A stretch of 64,000 nt of DNA from Halicephalobus mephisto (lineage: Eukaryota > Nematoda > Chromadorea > Rhabditida > Panagrolaimidae), in assembly GCA_009193035.1 (NCBI GenBank), contig SWDT01000077.1, forward strand, positions 124,001 to 188,000. Reading direction: 5' to 3'. Below the pieces are notes generated by a model that worked only from the letters and a program-made list of their open reading frames with translations, was not told the DNA's origin and did not search any database. Numbering within the stretch: the first letter of the stretch is position 1; every line of letters begins with the position of its first letter. The translations under genes were made by a program, and so were the position numbers. This document shows, in pieces, positions 32,612 through 45,400 of the stretch.

Positions 32612-33110
32612 TCGTTTACCGAAGATTCCCAGGTGGATGAGACCTTTAACAGAAAAGGCACACCATACCATATTTTTTTTGGATTCTGACTCTTTGGTAG
32701 AATCAGTCTGGAATCGAAATTTTTTATTTTAGCTAAGAAGCTTAAATCAAAACTTTTGGGATGTCTGCTTCAATATAGATACGATTTAGTTGTTGAAAGT
32801 CAACATGAAAAATGGTGAAACTTTTTTATCTGAAAAAAAAATATTATTCTCCGAACGTTCTTCACTAAATCGTTCCAAAAGTTTTTGACGTTTCTTCCGG
32901 TTATGCTTCTGCAATATTATCAGCCATTGTTCGGAAACTTTTCTGATTGGTTGAAGTCTATGCTTTTTTCGGAATCTTGCTTACACCAATTTTCGGTATT
33001 CCCAGTTGTCGGCTCACAATCCGCAAGCTGAACGGAATTCTGTTATCAACGTGAATCTTATACAGATGGCAAATCTCTTCAACATTCTCATCTGTGACTG
33101 CGATTCATGG
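32612..33110 (-). mobile_element. Tc1/mariner-type transposase remnant
   Basis: Minus-strand fragments in several frames: a helix-turn-helix-like part (ENVEEICHLYKIHVDNRIPF, then RIVSRQLGIPKIG), RKKRQKLLERFSEERSEN followed by an IFFSDKK, which corresponds to the xxFSDEK block of Tc1-like transposases, QQLNRIYIEA, and MVWCAFSVKGLIHLGIF, which corresponds to the VMVWGGIS block. There are several stops and frameshifts. The 3' part is lost in the gap. Confidence 0.75.
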
Positions 33111-33540
33111 TGTTCTAAATAATTTTCTTAGACTGCAGTCACCATCAGTCGCCTAAAGAACTGTCAAAATTCGATTAACAGGAAACGTACTCATTCTGAT
33201 TCTCTCGACAATTCGTTGGATTCCTTGACAAGTTCACAACAATCCGGGATGAAATTGAAAAATCTTTGTGGTCCTTTCCTTTCGACGTGTACATTCCTTG
33301 GTCACTACTTGCTTTTCAAGCAAGTAACAATGACAAATGGGTGATAAAAAATACGGCGATGACGACGAGAATTCATTCGAGCGTGTCTTTCAGGAGCCAT
33401 TGTAAACTTCAGAAGTTTTCGCAACGTTCAAAAAATTTTTTGTATATGCTACATTTTCAATATCGTGTTGAAATTCTCCCTCACATTGTCAAGTTTTTCA
33501 ATTAAGAAATTATTCAAAATGTCTGAATTCTGATATTTAG

Positions 33541-35142
33541 AATTCGAGCATAAAACGCTTTTTTTGAAATCAATTCTTTCAGCCGTTTTTAGAGCATTTA
33601 ACGGATTCTCCATACCGATGATTTTCTTTGGATTCTGAAGTGTGGATTCAGATTCTGATGATCGAGAATGGAAAGAATCATATTCAGTAATTTGAAATCT
33701 ATAAAAACGTATAAAAGTGAATAATTGATATGATTGTGGACGCAGTCGAAGATTATCTTAGTGGCGAAAGTAATAGATGATTTATCAACATGAAGGCAAA
33801 TAGACCTCTGTCTCATGGTTAATATGTTGATTCATTTTTTGCGCTCTATCATAATCATGTAATATTTTTAAATAATCGTTATTATATTATGCTTTACTGT
33901 GATTCTTTATACTTGTCGCTTTCTTTTGTATTGTATGTTTGGTTTAATTACCCAAATTTGAGGGACAAATAAAGAAACTACACAAATCAATAGTAAGAAG
34001 TCCTACTACTTTATTGATTCTATTCAAACAGATTAGGATCGAGGGATAGAACACCTCACGCTACATTGTACGTTTTATTAGACAAAGCGTTTAAGAGCTA
34101 TAAACAGCTACATAAACAACAATTCAAGGTGCAACACAACCGATACCAAGTCTTCCAGAAAGAATAAAATTTGTTTGCATTCATTTATTCAGTCAAGCCT
34201 TCATAAATCCAAATAGAACTGCTAGTATTTATTCAACATCTAGAGAAGATTAGTAGTTGTTCCATAAATTTTATTAAATAATGAGTAAATTGCCAAATAA
34301 ATTGATTGGAATTCAGTGGATTCGGGCAATTGCTATTTTGGCCGTTTTAGGGTTCCATTTGTTCCCAGAAACTTTCCCTAATGGGTATCTGGGTGTGGAT
34401 ATGTGAGTTTAACTGAATCAGTTAAAAATAACGAATCAATGTTTAGATTCTTCGTTATCAGTGGTTACTTGATGACCAAGATTACCTACAATTTATTAGA
34501 AACCTTAACATTGAAAGAGGTCATCAAAACTTTCTACCACCGTCGTTTCGTCAGAATTTGCCCTAATTATTTCTTTACTGTATTTTATGTCATGATGATC
34601 GGCATGTCGGTTCTCAGATTCTCTGATTTTGAATACTTACAACAGGATTCGCTTTGGGCTAGTTTCTTTGCCACGAACTTGAAGCGTATCATAGAACAGC
34701 AAAGTTACTTCAAATTGGTTGGTTGCATTCTTATTAACTAACTACGGTAATTATTTGTAGACAAGTTCATTTAAACCATTACTACATACTTGGTCTTTGG
34801 GAGTGGAAATTCAATTTTATCTACTCGCTCCACTACTGTTCTATATTCTGTACGTATTCTCGAAACGGATTTATCTCGTTATTGGGTTGATTACCTTATC
34901 GATTTCGTATCAGATGTTTTTGGGAAGATCACCGGAAGCTTTTGAACTAGTGTTCTGTCGTTTATGGCAATTTCTCATAGGATCATTGACATTCTACAAC
35001 ACTATGAATAACGTTATTGTAGTTCCTCTCACTGTGGAGAAAAACGACGAAGAACTGTCAGAGAAAAACAGATTCGAAAAAAGCACGTTTAAAAGTGGTC
35101 TTTTGACGACATTATTCATAATAATCATTTGTTTCTGTCCTA
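33541..35142 (+). repeat. Duplicated oac segment, downstream copy
   Basis: Partner of 30670-32278. Includes promoter, exons 1 and 2 and part of exon 3 of the intact oac gene. Confidence 0.92.
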
Positions 35143-36549
35143 TTAATGTCACGGAATTTGGAAAACAATTTATGTTAAGATCCTTCATTACATTACTAAC
35201 AGGATACTTAATTTTGCAAGAAGATTTCTTCCTGGAGTTCAAAGATAAGATGTCAAATAAGGTTATGGTTTACATTGGGGACGCTTCTTATTCGATTTAT
35301 TTGGCACATTGGCCTATTATTGTATTTTCTCGATACTATGGTTATGATACCTTTTACTATGGTATGTACAAATTCACATCATTTGGTACATGAACAGTTT
35401 TAGGTCCTTTTCTGATTATATTCGCTGTTGTAGTCTACTCAGTTGTACAATATGAGTTGTTCGAAAAGTTTCTTCTTAATCGTTCCTCTTTACACTCTAC
35501 AATTTCTGTTTGCATATGCCTTATTGGGATATGGTTCATAGCATCCATAAAGCGTCCTATTGAAGACAATAATGTTTCAACAAAAATTTACAAAGCGATT
35601 TCGATTGAACAGGCTATCCAAATGAATCAAGAGCTTCATTCTGAATGCCAAAAGTTCTCTATTCCATGCAACAAAGACAAAATTATCAACGAGACATTAC
35701 ATGCCCTTCCTCCGGATGATTCTCTCCAAGGAAGATGCGTTGTTCACGTAAGGAGCTTTTATAAGGATAAATTGTAGCTCATAAATGATAATCCATTTGT
35801 AGCTCAATAATACCGGTAATCGAATAGCAGTGGTAATGGGGAATAGCTACGTTGCTCGCCATAGCAAAATGATCCTTGAAGCTCTGACGACTTCCGAGTT
35901 TGGAGACCAATTTGGGGAATTTTACGTCGTTAACAGAAAAGTATGTCCGTCATTTGACTCCACACTAGATGGTCAATCTCCAAGTTGGGAATGTCCTTCA
36001 GGCAAGGGATTAATGTTGAATTTTCTTGGAATAGTAAAGCCAGATTTGTTGATTTTATTGAATCGACTTGATCATGTTCCTGGTTTCAATACCGAAGTCA
36101 CATTACTGAATAATGATACGGTAACAAATAAATTGACTGAGGATCTTATTAAAATGGCCAATTTCTCTGGAGAAGTAATTATTCTTCAAGATCATCTCAT
36201 GGTCGGGAACACCAATAAAGCCGTCGCGATTACTCTATCACAACTGCTGGCGACTAATCAGAACATATCCGGATTAACTAAACCGAGAAAGGAAGTAGAT
36301 AATGAACTGAAAAATGCATGGTTGAAGATGAAAGCAGCAGCAAGCCATTGCCATAACTGTCATGTTTTGGAGGTCCGAGATCTTTATTGCAATGCAGAAA
36401 CCTGTGATTTGTACGATAGTAAGAATAATTTAGCGTATTTCTGTGATGGCTCTCATTTCACCAATTACGGAACTCAGAAAATCTTACCGTCATTGAGAAA
36501 GAAAATTGATGAAGTTTTGAATTTACAAAATGCAAAAACAATTAGATAA
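34281..36549 (+). CDS. Acyltransferase-3 family protein with SGNH domain (oac-like)
   Basis: Five exons, 34281-34402, 34447-34717, 34761-35361, 35404-35747 and 35803-36549, 694 residues. The first about 440 residues are a multi-pass acyltransferase-3 domain: IGIQWIRAIAILAVLGFHLF with the conserved His, GYLGVDIFFVISGYLM, FYHRRFVRICPNYFFTV, HTWSLGVEIQFYLLAPLLF and DASYSIYLAHWP. The C-terminal exon carries an SGNH-type hydrolase/transferase: block I GNSYVARH (Asn in place of the usual Asp) and block V DGSHFTNYG with the catalytic Asp/His pair. Family knowledge: integral membrane O-acyltransferases; nematode oac substrates are largely unknown. Poly(A) AATAAA at about 36734. Part of a tandem duplication with 31416-32278. 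Confidence 0.88.
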
Positions 36550-37212
36550 CCGATGGATAATTCTTCCAAAAACAAAATTCTATGAAACAAGTTTTGCTGC
36601 AAAAGTTTTTTTTGAATTTTATCGTTGTTTGATTGCTCGTTCTTTGGTAAACTACAGTATTGTATATTAGTTTGAATTTTTAATTTTATTTTTAATTTAT
36701 TATACTCAAGCGTTTCACAATTATGGGAGATAAATAAAGAAATCGAAATTACTAACCAAACATTATTTTGTAATATGTACAGCTGCTGATAAATTTTCTA
36801 GCGCTTTATGAAACAAAATGCTCAGTATATTGCTAAATGTATTTCTTTATACTGAATGTTTTAATAGTTTTCGTATAAAGAGTCATATTCCTTTGAAATA
36901 GATCATTTAAGTTACCTTTTATTTCTTCAGATTTGCTGTTCGAAGAAGCGCACTAGAAAGGATAAACTTTCTCCATAAAGAAATTAAAGAATTTGCATCA
37001 TGCAAAACTCACGTTCAAAGCCAATCATGAAGATTTTGATAGTTTTCTTAAAACGAAGATTTTAAAGAACATGTATATTTTAATGATATTATTAAAGGTC
37101 TATTATACAGTATATTTCGATTATAACTAGCTTCGTAGTTATGGTAGCAGGATAATATTTTATTAATATTTAGCGTTCTTTGAGATCTATGATTTGAGCT
37201 TTCATTTATTTC
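36550..37212. other. Intergenic 3' of the oac-like gene
   Basis: Poly(A) signal at about 36734. AT-rich; nothing else recognised. Confidence 0.5.
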
Positions 37213-37634
37213 CCAAAGCCTTCTGCTTCAGAAGTTACATGGGAAAGTTCTGGTGGCTTTTCCAGAAAGCCTATACCGAGACCTACCTTCGATTTTAATC
37301 ACATCTCTCCAAATGTATTTTATGAATTTTTAAAGTTGACGTCGAAAAAAGTCGTTGTTTTAACTTTGTGGCTTCAGAATAAATTTGAGAAGTGAGATAT
37401 GGACTTCAGGATGATTTCAGAAGACGGAGCACTAATAAGCCTATAGATGCTGTATATTGAAAACTTTTTCTGAAGCCCTCGATTTTTTGGCTTTCTGGAG
37501 CCTTCTTCATTAGCTCGACGTCAACTTTAAAAATTCATAAAATACTTTTAGAGATATGATTAAAATCGAAGATAGATATCGGTATAGGCTTTCTGAAGAA
37601 TCCACTAGAATTTTCTTACGTAACTTCTGAAGTA
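37213..37634. repeat. Fold-back element, arms about 120-130 bp
   Basis: 37213-37350 and 37500-37634 are imperfect reverse complements: AAAGCCTATACCGA / TCGGTATAGGCTTT, TTGATTTTAATCACATCTCT-type and its complement, and TTTAAAGTTGACGTCGA / TCGACGTCAACTTTAAA at the inner ends. Confidence 0.78.
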
Positions 37635-39476
37635 AATTATGTGGACAGATTTTCGACTTTTTTATTAGGAAAAAGTTTATATTCTGCATCATAACTTCTG
37701 GTCACAAAAGTTTTTTATTAAACTATAGTCAAGTCGATTTTATTTTTTAATTAATTTTTTGGAGTTTTTTTTAAACAACAAATTCGACTTTGTTTTTTTG
37801 TATCATTACAGTAATGATAATTTTATTCAACATTATAAGTGATTCATTATCACATTATTGATGAAAATTATTTAAAATAAAATTTTTAAATAACACAAAA
37901 TTGAAAATTTTTCATGAATTTTTACTTCCCTTTTTTAACTGGATTAATAACTTTGTTTATGTTTTTAGTCCAACTTACATAATATTTTTTTTGTCGGGTT
38001 GTTAAGCCGGTGTTTGCCGAGAAATGTCCTAATCCAGTATCCGAGGACATGTCCATCTTTGTCCTTCCGCCTAATTGGCTCAATGAGTGCTTCCAGTCCC
38101 GACGCGTGTCCTTTGATCTTTCCGATCGGAATCATGAATCATTTTTTTTTTTCTGAATTCCAATTTTTCTGTTTTGTCAATCAAAAAGTTTGGGTTAACG
38201 ACGATAGAAAAAGAAACGTACACCGTTTTCGTAACACACGGAAATCAATCATTTTTGCGCCTTCTGGTCCGGATTCTGACAGCTCCGATCCAAAAAAGAC
38301 CGTGGGAAATTCTACAGGTGTTGCAAATTGTTTGGTAAAATTGAAATTTTTCAGAAAATAAAAATTTTTTAATTCACAAAATCAACAGAATTCTATAAAA
38401 TTCAAAAATACAGTAACTTTTACGAAAATTTTTAAAACATTCTAAAATCCAAATTTTCAGAATCTTACAAAACTGAAAATTAGAAAAAAAATTTTGGAAA
38501 TTTTAAAAATAATTTTTGATTTTATAATTTTTGAAATTTTTGGAAAAATTATTTTTGATTTTTTATAATTTTCAAAATTTTATAAAACTGAAAATTTTTG
38601 GAAAAATTATTTTTGATTTTTTATAATTTTCGAAATTTTATAAAACTGGAAATTTTTGGAAAAATTATTTTTGATTTTTTATAATTTTCACTTTTATTAA
38701 GAAAAACGGGATTTTTCAACTCCCGGTGTTTTGTTGATACTGTAAAATCTTGCGCAATTTGATTCCCAAGAGTTGCCAATTGTTGAGAAAAGTGAAGCAT
38801 TCTGGCCTTGTTTGAACTTATCCCGACAGAGATTCTCAATCTCGAGTTCCCAACCAGTGTCCACAAACAGTCCCAGCTGGAAGTCTTCGTCACTTGAGAT
38901 CGTTTTTGTTCTAACTTTTATTCGGAAAAATCAGATCAAATAATGTTTCAAAATTACACGTCGTCTCCATTTGAGACAAAAAATGAAAAATAAGTACTTT
39001 TTAAATCAAAATTTAAAATCAAAAATTTCAGTAAAAATTCGAAATTTTCGTGTCAAGACATGGTTGAAATTATTTTTCAAAAAAATTAAAAAATTCAATT
39101 TTTTAGAAAATAAAAAAAATAATTAATTTATGAAATTAAAAAAATAAAAATTATTTAATAAAATTGAAATTTAAAAAAAAATAAAAATTATTTAATAAAA
39201 TTGGAATTTTTAAAAATAAAAATTATTTAATAAAATTGAATTTAAAAAAATAAAAATTATTTAATAAAATTGAAGTTTTTTAAATTTTTTTAGAAAAAAA
39301 ATTTCAATTATGTTTCACCACGAAAATTTCGAAATTTACTTAAAATTTTGATTTTGAACTTTGAAAAAAGTACGGTACACTGGTAAATTTCTGTCAAATC
39401 TACAGTATCATGAGCAAATTGAGAAGAAGAGATAAATCTGACCTAAAGCTTCAATAAAGATAAATAAATAAATTTT
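37635..39476. other. Intergenic 3' of ref-2
   Basis: A GC-richer island at 37990-38150 sits inside an open plus frame (to 38361); I could not identify it and suspect transposon debris. 38697-38929 is a coding-like minus segment listed separately. The rest (38400-38690 and 39050-39320) is simple AT-rich repeat with three tandem units of TTTTGATTTTTTATAATTTT. Confidence 0.4.
38697..38929 (-). other. Unassigned coding-like segment
   Basis: Open for about 76 codons without an ATG and with protein-like, mixed composition: DEDFQLGLFVDTGWELEIEN, LCRDKFKQGQNASLF and SWESNCARFYSIN before the stop at 38697-38699. A candidate acceptor TTAG lies near 38911. It stands out from the AT-rich flanks and lies downstream of ref-2 on the same strand. 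It could be an exon of an unrecognised small gene or a relic; I cannot name it. Confidence 0.35.
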
Positions 39477-42400
39477 TTAATTGGAGTAGTAAAATGGATT
39501 GGCAGGTGGAAAATTGAACTGCGAAGTTGGATGGAAAGCCGTCATTCCGAAAGGTTGAGGATACTGTAAAAAATAAAAATTAGAAAATTCAAAAGAAATA
39601 AAATTTTAAAAATTAGGAAATCTTAAAAAATAAAATTTTTAAAATTCAAAGATTCAAAAAAATAAAATCTTAAAAATATAAAAATTAGGAAAATTCAAAA
39701 AAAATAAAATTTTAAAAATATAAAAATTAGAAAATTAGAAAATTTAAAAAAATAAAATTTTAAAAATATAAAAATTAGGAAAATTCAAAAAATTTAATTT
39801 TTAAAATATAAAAATTAGAAAATTTTAAAATTAATTTTTGTAAAATTTACTTACAACATCAAAATTAGTTTCGATTTTTGTGGGATCAAAGAATTCATCT
39901 TTGATTTTCTCCAGATTATTGGTCGGTGGAGGAGTTGTGAAACTGGGATCAGTCAAGGGAGTCGTCGATCCGTGACCGCTGTCTGAACTTTCCGGATCTG
40001 GAGAACTTGAGTTATGTCTTATACATGAAGAATCTTTCTTGCCATGAGTCTGAAAATTTTGTGAATTTAATTTTTATAAAAATGTGAAAATTTTTATTAC
40101 AAAAATTTAAAACTTTCCAGTTAAGACCAAAAATGTAAAATTTTGGTTTTATATTTTTTAAAAATAAATAAAATAATTAAAAATTATTTAAATAAAAATT
40201 TAAAACTTTCCAGTTAAGACCAAAAATGTAAAATTTTGGTTTTATATTTTTTAAAAATAAATAAAATAATTAAAAATTATTTAAATAAAAATTTAAAACT
40301 TTCCAGTTAAGACCAAAAATGTAAAATTTTGGTTTTGTATATTTTTGGAAAACTGTAGAACCTGTGATTTTCTATAATTTTATCCAGATACCGTAATCCA
40401 AGAATTTTTTCAAAAATGATCTATTTTTTGCTTTGTAAATTGGATAATGGGTAATTAACAATTGTAAAAACTTGGATTCTAATAGATATATTCCAATTAA
40501 GTATTATTTCAATTAAATACTGATCTACCAAGACCGAAACTGTCGAGTTTTCGAAAATTTCAATTTTAAAATCAAATTAATTCGAATTTATCAATTTTAA
40601 AATCAAACTAAATCGAATTCGAATTTATCAATTTTTGAAGTCGAATTAAATCGAATTTATCAATTTTAAATTCAAATTAATTCGAACTTCTCAATTTTCG
40701 AAATCGAATTAATTCGAAATTTTTAATTTAAAAATCAAATTAATTCGAAAATTGACAGCTCTAAGGCCTAAAATCAGATCCCTCAAAAAAATCGAAAAAA
40801 TTTCCCAAAACTAGTCTTCGATTTTTGACATTTTTATAGATAGTCGTTTTTTCTAATTGAATTACCCTCCTGGAGACTTTTTGCTGATTTACGGTAGTCT
40901 AAAAACTCTTCAAGTTGCCTATTTGGATTCATTTGACTTCAATTGTTCTCCAAAACAATTTACAGAAGCGCGAATTTATTGCATAATTTTTTTTCCGAGG
41001 ACAGCAATCAAGACTAATCGCTAGGTTCAAAAACCTCCTAAAATTAACCCATCAAGTGCAAATTGCATTTTTCGAGAAAATCAAAGTTATTTTTTAAATA
41101 AATTTAACATTTTAAAATAATTATTAAAATTAATTTTTTTTAAAGAAAATTGAAGTTATTTTTTAAATAAATTTAATAGTTTTAAAAATAATTTTTTAAA
41201 TTTAACATTTTAAAATAATTATTAAAATTAATTTTTTTCGAGAAAATCAAAGTTATTTTTTTAAATAAATTTAATATTTTAAAATAATTATTAAAATTAA
41301 TTTTTTAAAAAAAAATCAAAGTTTTTTAATTTAAATTTTATGAATAAAATATGTTAAAAATTAACTTACTTTCATGTGTTTTCGTAGACTTGAAGGATGT
41401 GTGTAGGATTTACCGCATCCATGATTACACGTGTAGGGCTTCGCTTGAGAATGAACATGTTGATGTTTTTTCCGATCGCTGCTGTTTGCAAAAGTTTTAG
41501 AACAATGTTCGCATTTGAATGGTTTCTCGCCTGGAATACGGTAATTTAAAAAAAATAAAATTTTAAAAATAAAATTTTAAAAAAAATAAAATTAAGAAAA
41601 AATAAATTAAAAAAAAAATAAAATTTAAAATAACTTAAAAAATAAAATTTTAAAATAAACTTTGAAAAATAAAAAAATTTTTTAGAATTGTTTTTTTCGA
41701 GAAGATCATTTTTGAAAATCAGAATCCAGATTTTGATTACCGATTTTTAGACCTTGAAAATTATATATAATTTATTTTTTAAAATGTTTTATTAATTTAT
41801 TTTTTTGTGTACGGTATTTTTTGATTTTTTACGAAATTAGTAATAAATATTTTAATTATTTTTTGAATTGATTAATTTAATTTTAAAATGATGGGTTTTC
41901 AAAAATGACACTACATGAGGACGATTATCGATTAATTAATCCACTTCCAGATGTCCATGATTTCTGGATTTCAAAATCCGAACATCTTTGCACATTTGAT
42001 TCGTCCTTGACTCTTCCCATGTCCATCTGCCAGGATAAACCTAGATCAGCCCATAACCTTTTCTCTATTGTTTTCAAAGTGTCAAAATCAACAAACTTTC
42101 GTCCTCGGAGGAATTTTCCCCGAAGGCCGGTTCTCACCTGGAATCCGAAAACAGATGGAAAAATCGACAAAAATGCACTTGAGAAGATCCTTAGACATCT
42201 GCTTCAAGGTGGATATCCAAGTCAAGATTGGTCACTTGAGTGATCTTAAAGAAGCAGATTTATCCTGTCCCAAATCCAGTCGATGGTCCATTGTCTCAGA
42301 AAGAAAAAAGAACAATTGTTTCCGACTTCCTTTCCGTTCACCTTTTTCAGGAAGTTGTCCCATAATTGGCCCACCGTTTAATTTGAGTCAAAAGTGTCAG

Positions 42401-45400
42401 ATTATAAATTCAAAGACCTCCGATTGGACAAAAATTTAACGGAAAAGTTGCGCTAAACGATCCGATTTGCATTTTCTATTCAAAAGTCGTCGTAAAAGTT
42501 GCCAAAAATTTTTCAAGAAAAGAGGATTGGATTTAACCGATTTCAAGAAAATTGAAAAAATTTAAAAATAGATCAATGATGAAATTTGAATTGAAAATTG
42601 TAATTTCAAAGAAAACTACAGTAAGATATATTTTAATAATATAAAAAATAAAAATTACCAAAAATGGTCTCAGCACGAATTTTTAGGATTTTCCAGTTGA
42701 GACCGAGAAATGTAAAATTTGGTGTTTATGTACTTTTAGAAGGTCATAAAGAATAAAATTAAACAAAATAAAAATTTTAACTGTAAAATTACCAAAAATG
42801 GTCTCAACACGAATTTTTGGGATTTTCCAGTCGAGACCGAGAAATGTAAAATTTGGTGTTTATGTACTTTTACAAGGTTATAAAGAATAAAATTAAACAA
42901 AATAAAAATTTTAACTGCAAAATTACCAAAAATGGTCTCAGCACGAATTTTCAGAATTTTCCAGTTGAGACCAAAACTTCAAAATTTATTACTTTTATGA
43001 TTTCTTGCAACTCTAAACATCATTTATTGATGTCTAAAAACTCCCGAAATTTTGTTTTATCTTCTGTAACCTCGTCCAAATACCGTAATCCAAAAATGTC
43101 CTAAAATTTAACTTGTTCGGTTTTTGGAAATTTTCAAGTTGCAGAATTTTCACAACCCCTTCTTACTGTAGCAGAAGAACCCACTTGAACTCTGACCTGA
43201 CACTATCTGGACTTGGTTTTCAAAAATGGCAAACAAGAACTTGTTGGTCTCTGACCAAACAAATCGTCTTGGCCGATTTGCGCATCTCTCTTGCGCAACA
43301 ATTTCGCACTTTTTTTGGATTCTCAATTGCCATGTAAAATAAGAATGGTTCATCTACTCAGAACAAGGATTGACTGATTTGTCAGCAATCAAGGAGATTT
43401 TCGCGGATTAAAGATTTCTTCGACCGTAAATTGGAGAATTGAAAAATTGTCTGTAATCATACAATTATAAAAATCAGAATTCTAACAATCTTGAAAATTT
43501 CCAAAAAGTTTTAAACATTTGTAAAATTTGCATTTTCGAATAAGGTTACGGTAGATTTTGGAGGTTTATTTTGGATTTGAGAAAGTTACGGAAATTTATG
43601 AAATTTTGGAAGATTTATGAAATTTTAAAAAACTTTTGTAAAATTTTAGAAGATATGAAATTTTAAAATTTTTTATGAAATTCTAAAATTTTAAACAAAT
43701 TTTGAAAGATTTATGAAATTTTAGAAGATTTTTATGAAATTTTAAAAAATTTTTGTAAAATTTTAGAAGATATGAAATTTTTAAAATTTTTATAAAATTC
43801 TAAAATTTTAAACAAATTTTGAAAGATTTATGAAATTTTAGAAGATTTTTAAAGATTTTGGAAGATTTGTGAGATTCTGAAAGACTTTTATGAAGTTTTA
43901 GGAAGTTATAGAAGTTTCTACAGGATTCTAGAAAATTCGAAAAATCATTTTTATTAAATTTTCAGAATCTTTAAAATCTTTCATGGGATTCTAGAAGTTT
44001 CCAGAATCCTGTTTGATTCTGGAAAAATTTCACAAAATTCAAAAAAATCCAAAAAGTTTCAAAACTCAAAAATTTGAAATTTTTAAAATGTCAAAAATCT
44101 TTCATAAAATTTTTAATTTTCAGATATCCTAAAAAATTTTAAAAAATAAAATTTTAATTTTGGAATTTTTATAAATTTTATTTTTGATTTTCGAATATGG
44201 TCTTTTTTTCAGATTCCCCGTTTTTCGAAAAAAAAAGTTTGCGGACTCGGCAGGAGATCTCTCACCGGGAGATCCGCTTGAGACTTGGATTTCTAAGCTG
44301 ACCAGAATTGAGGAGATTGGATTATATCTGTGAAAATCTTTGAACAATTCCGGCTTTTTGACAGGTTAAAAATGATCCAAAAGATCAGTGGCACGGGTTC
44401 TGGGTTTTCGGGGTCATGAAAAAACAAAATTTTATAATATAAAAAAACAGAAATTTTATATTATAAAAAAAACAGAAATTTTATATTTAAAAAAATAAAA
44501 ATTTTATATTATAAAAAAATAAAAATTTTATATTTAAAAAAACAAAAATTTTATATTATAAAAAAATAAAAATTTTATATTTAAAAAAACAAAAATTTTA
44601 TATTATAAAAAAATAAAAATTTTATATTGTAAAAAAACAGAAATGAGGGTTGTTACGAAATTGTCTCGATGCGAATATTAGGGATTTCATAAAAACTACA
44701 GTAACCTGTAAGTTGAGTTTACGGATTATACGACAGTTTTCCCCTGCGGCATTTGCTTCTCTTTGATTCATATTGATTTCGAAATTCTTTCTTTTTAAGT
44801 TGATTTTTTTAACTAAGATATTAAGGTGATTTAATTATAAAAAATTGATATAAAAATGAGGTAAATCTTGCGAAACAGAGAGGGAGCAAGTGTTGTATAT
44901 GTTTTCGTTTTTCTGCTTTTCAATTCTCACTGATTTTGAAATTCTTTTAAAATTAACTTTTTTACTTAACTAAATTATTAAATTAATTTAATTAAAAAAT
45001 TAACATAAAAATGAAATAAATAAGATAAATTTTGTGAAATAAAAAGAGACAAATGTCGTATGGTCCCTCAGCGACATTTGCTCCCCGTTTTTCTTCTTTT
45101 CAATTCTCACTGATTTCGAAATTCTTTTAAAATTAATTTTTTTACTTAACTAAATTATTAAATTAATTTAATTATTAAAAAATTGATATAAAAATGAAAT
45201 AAATGAGATAAATTTTGTGAAATAAAAAAGGAACAAATGTCGTATGGTCCCTCAGCAACATTTGCTCCCCATTTTTCTTCTTTTCAATTCTCATTGATTT
45301 CGAAATTCTTTTAAAATTGACTTTTTTACTTAACTAAATTATTAAATTAATTTAATTAAAAAATTAACATAAAAATGAAATAAATAAAATAAATTTTGTG

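Noticed and set aside
41905..42439. Overlapping open frames of 112 and 123 codons inside ref-2 intron 2
   Set aside because: Opposite to or out of phase with the gene, no domain, and no convincing splice sites; treated as a non-coding island instead.
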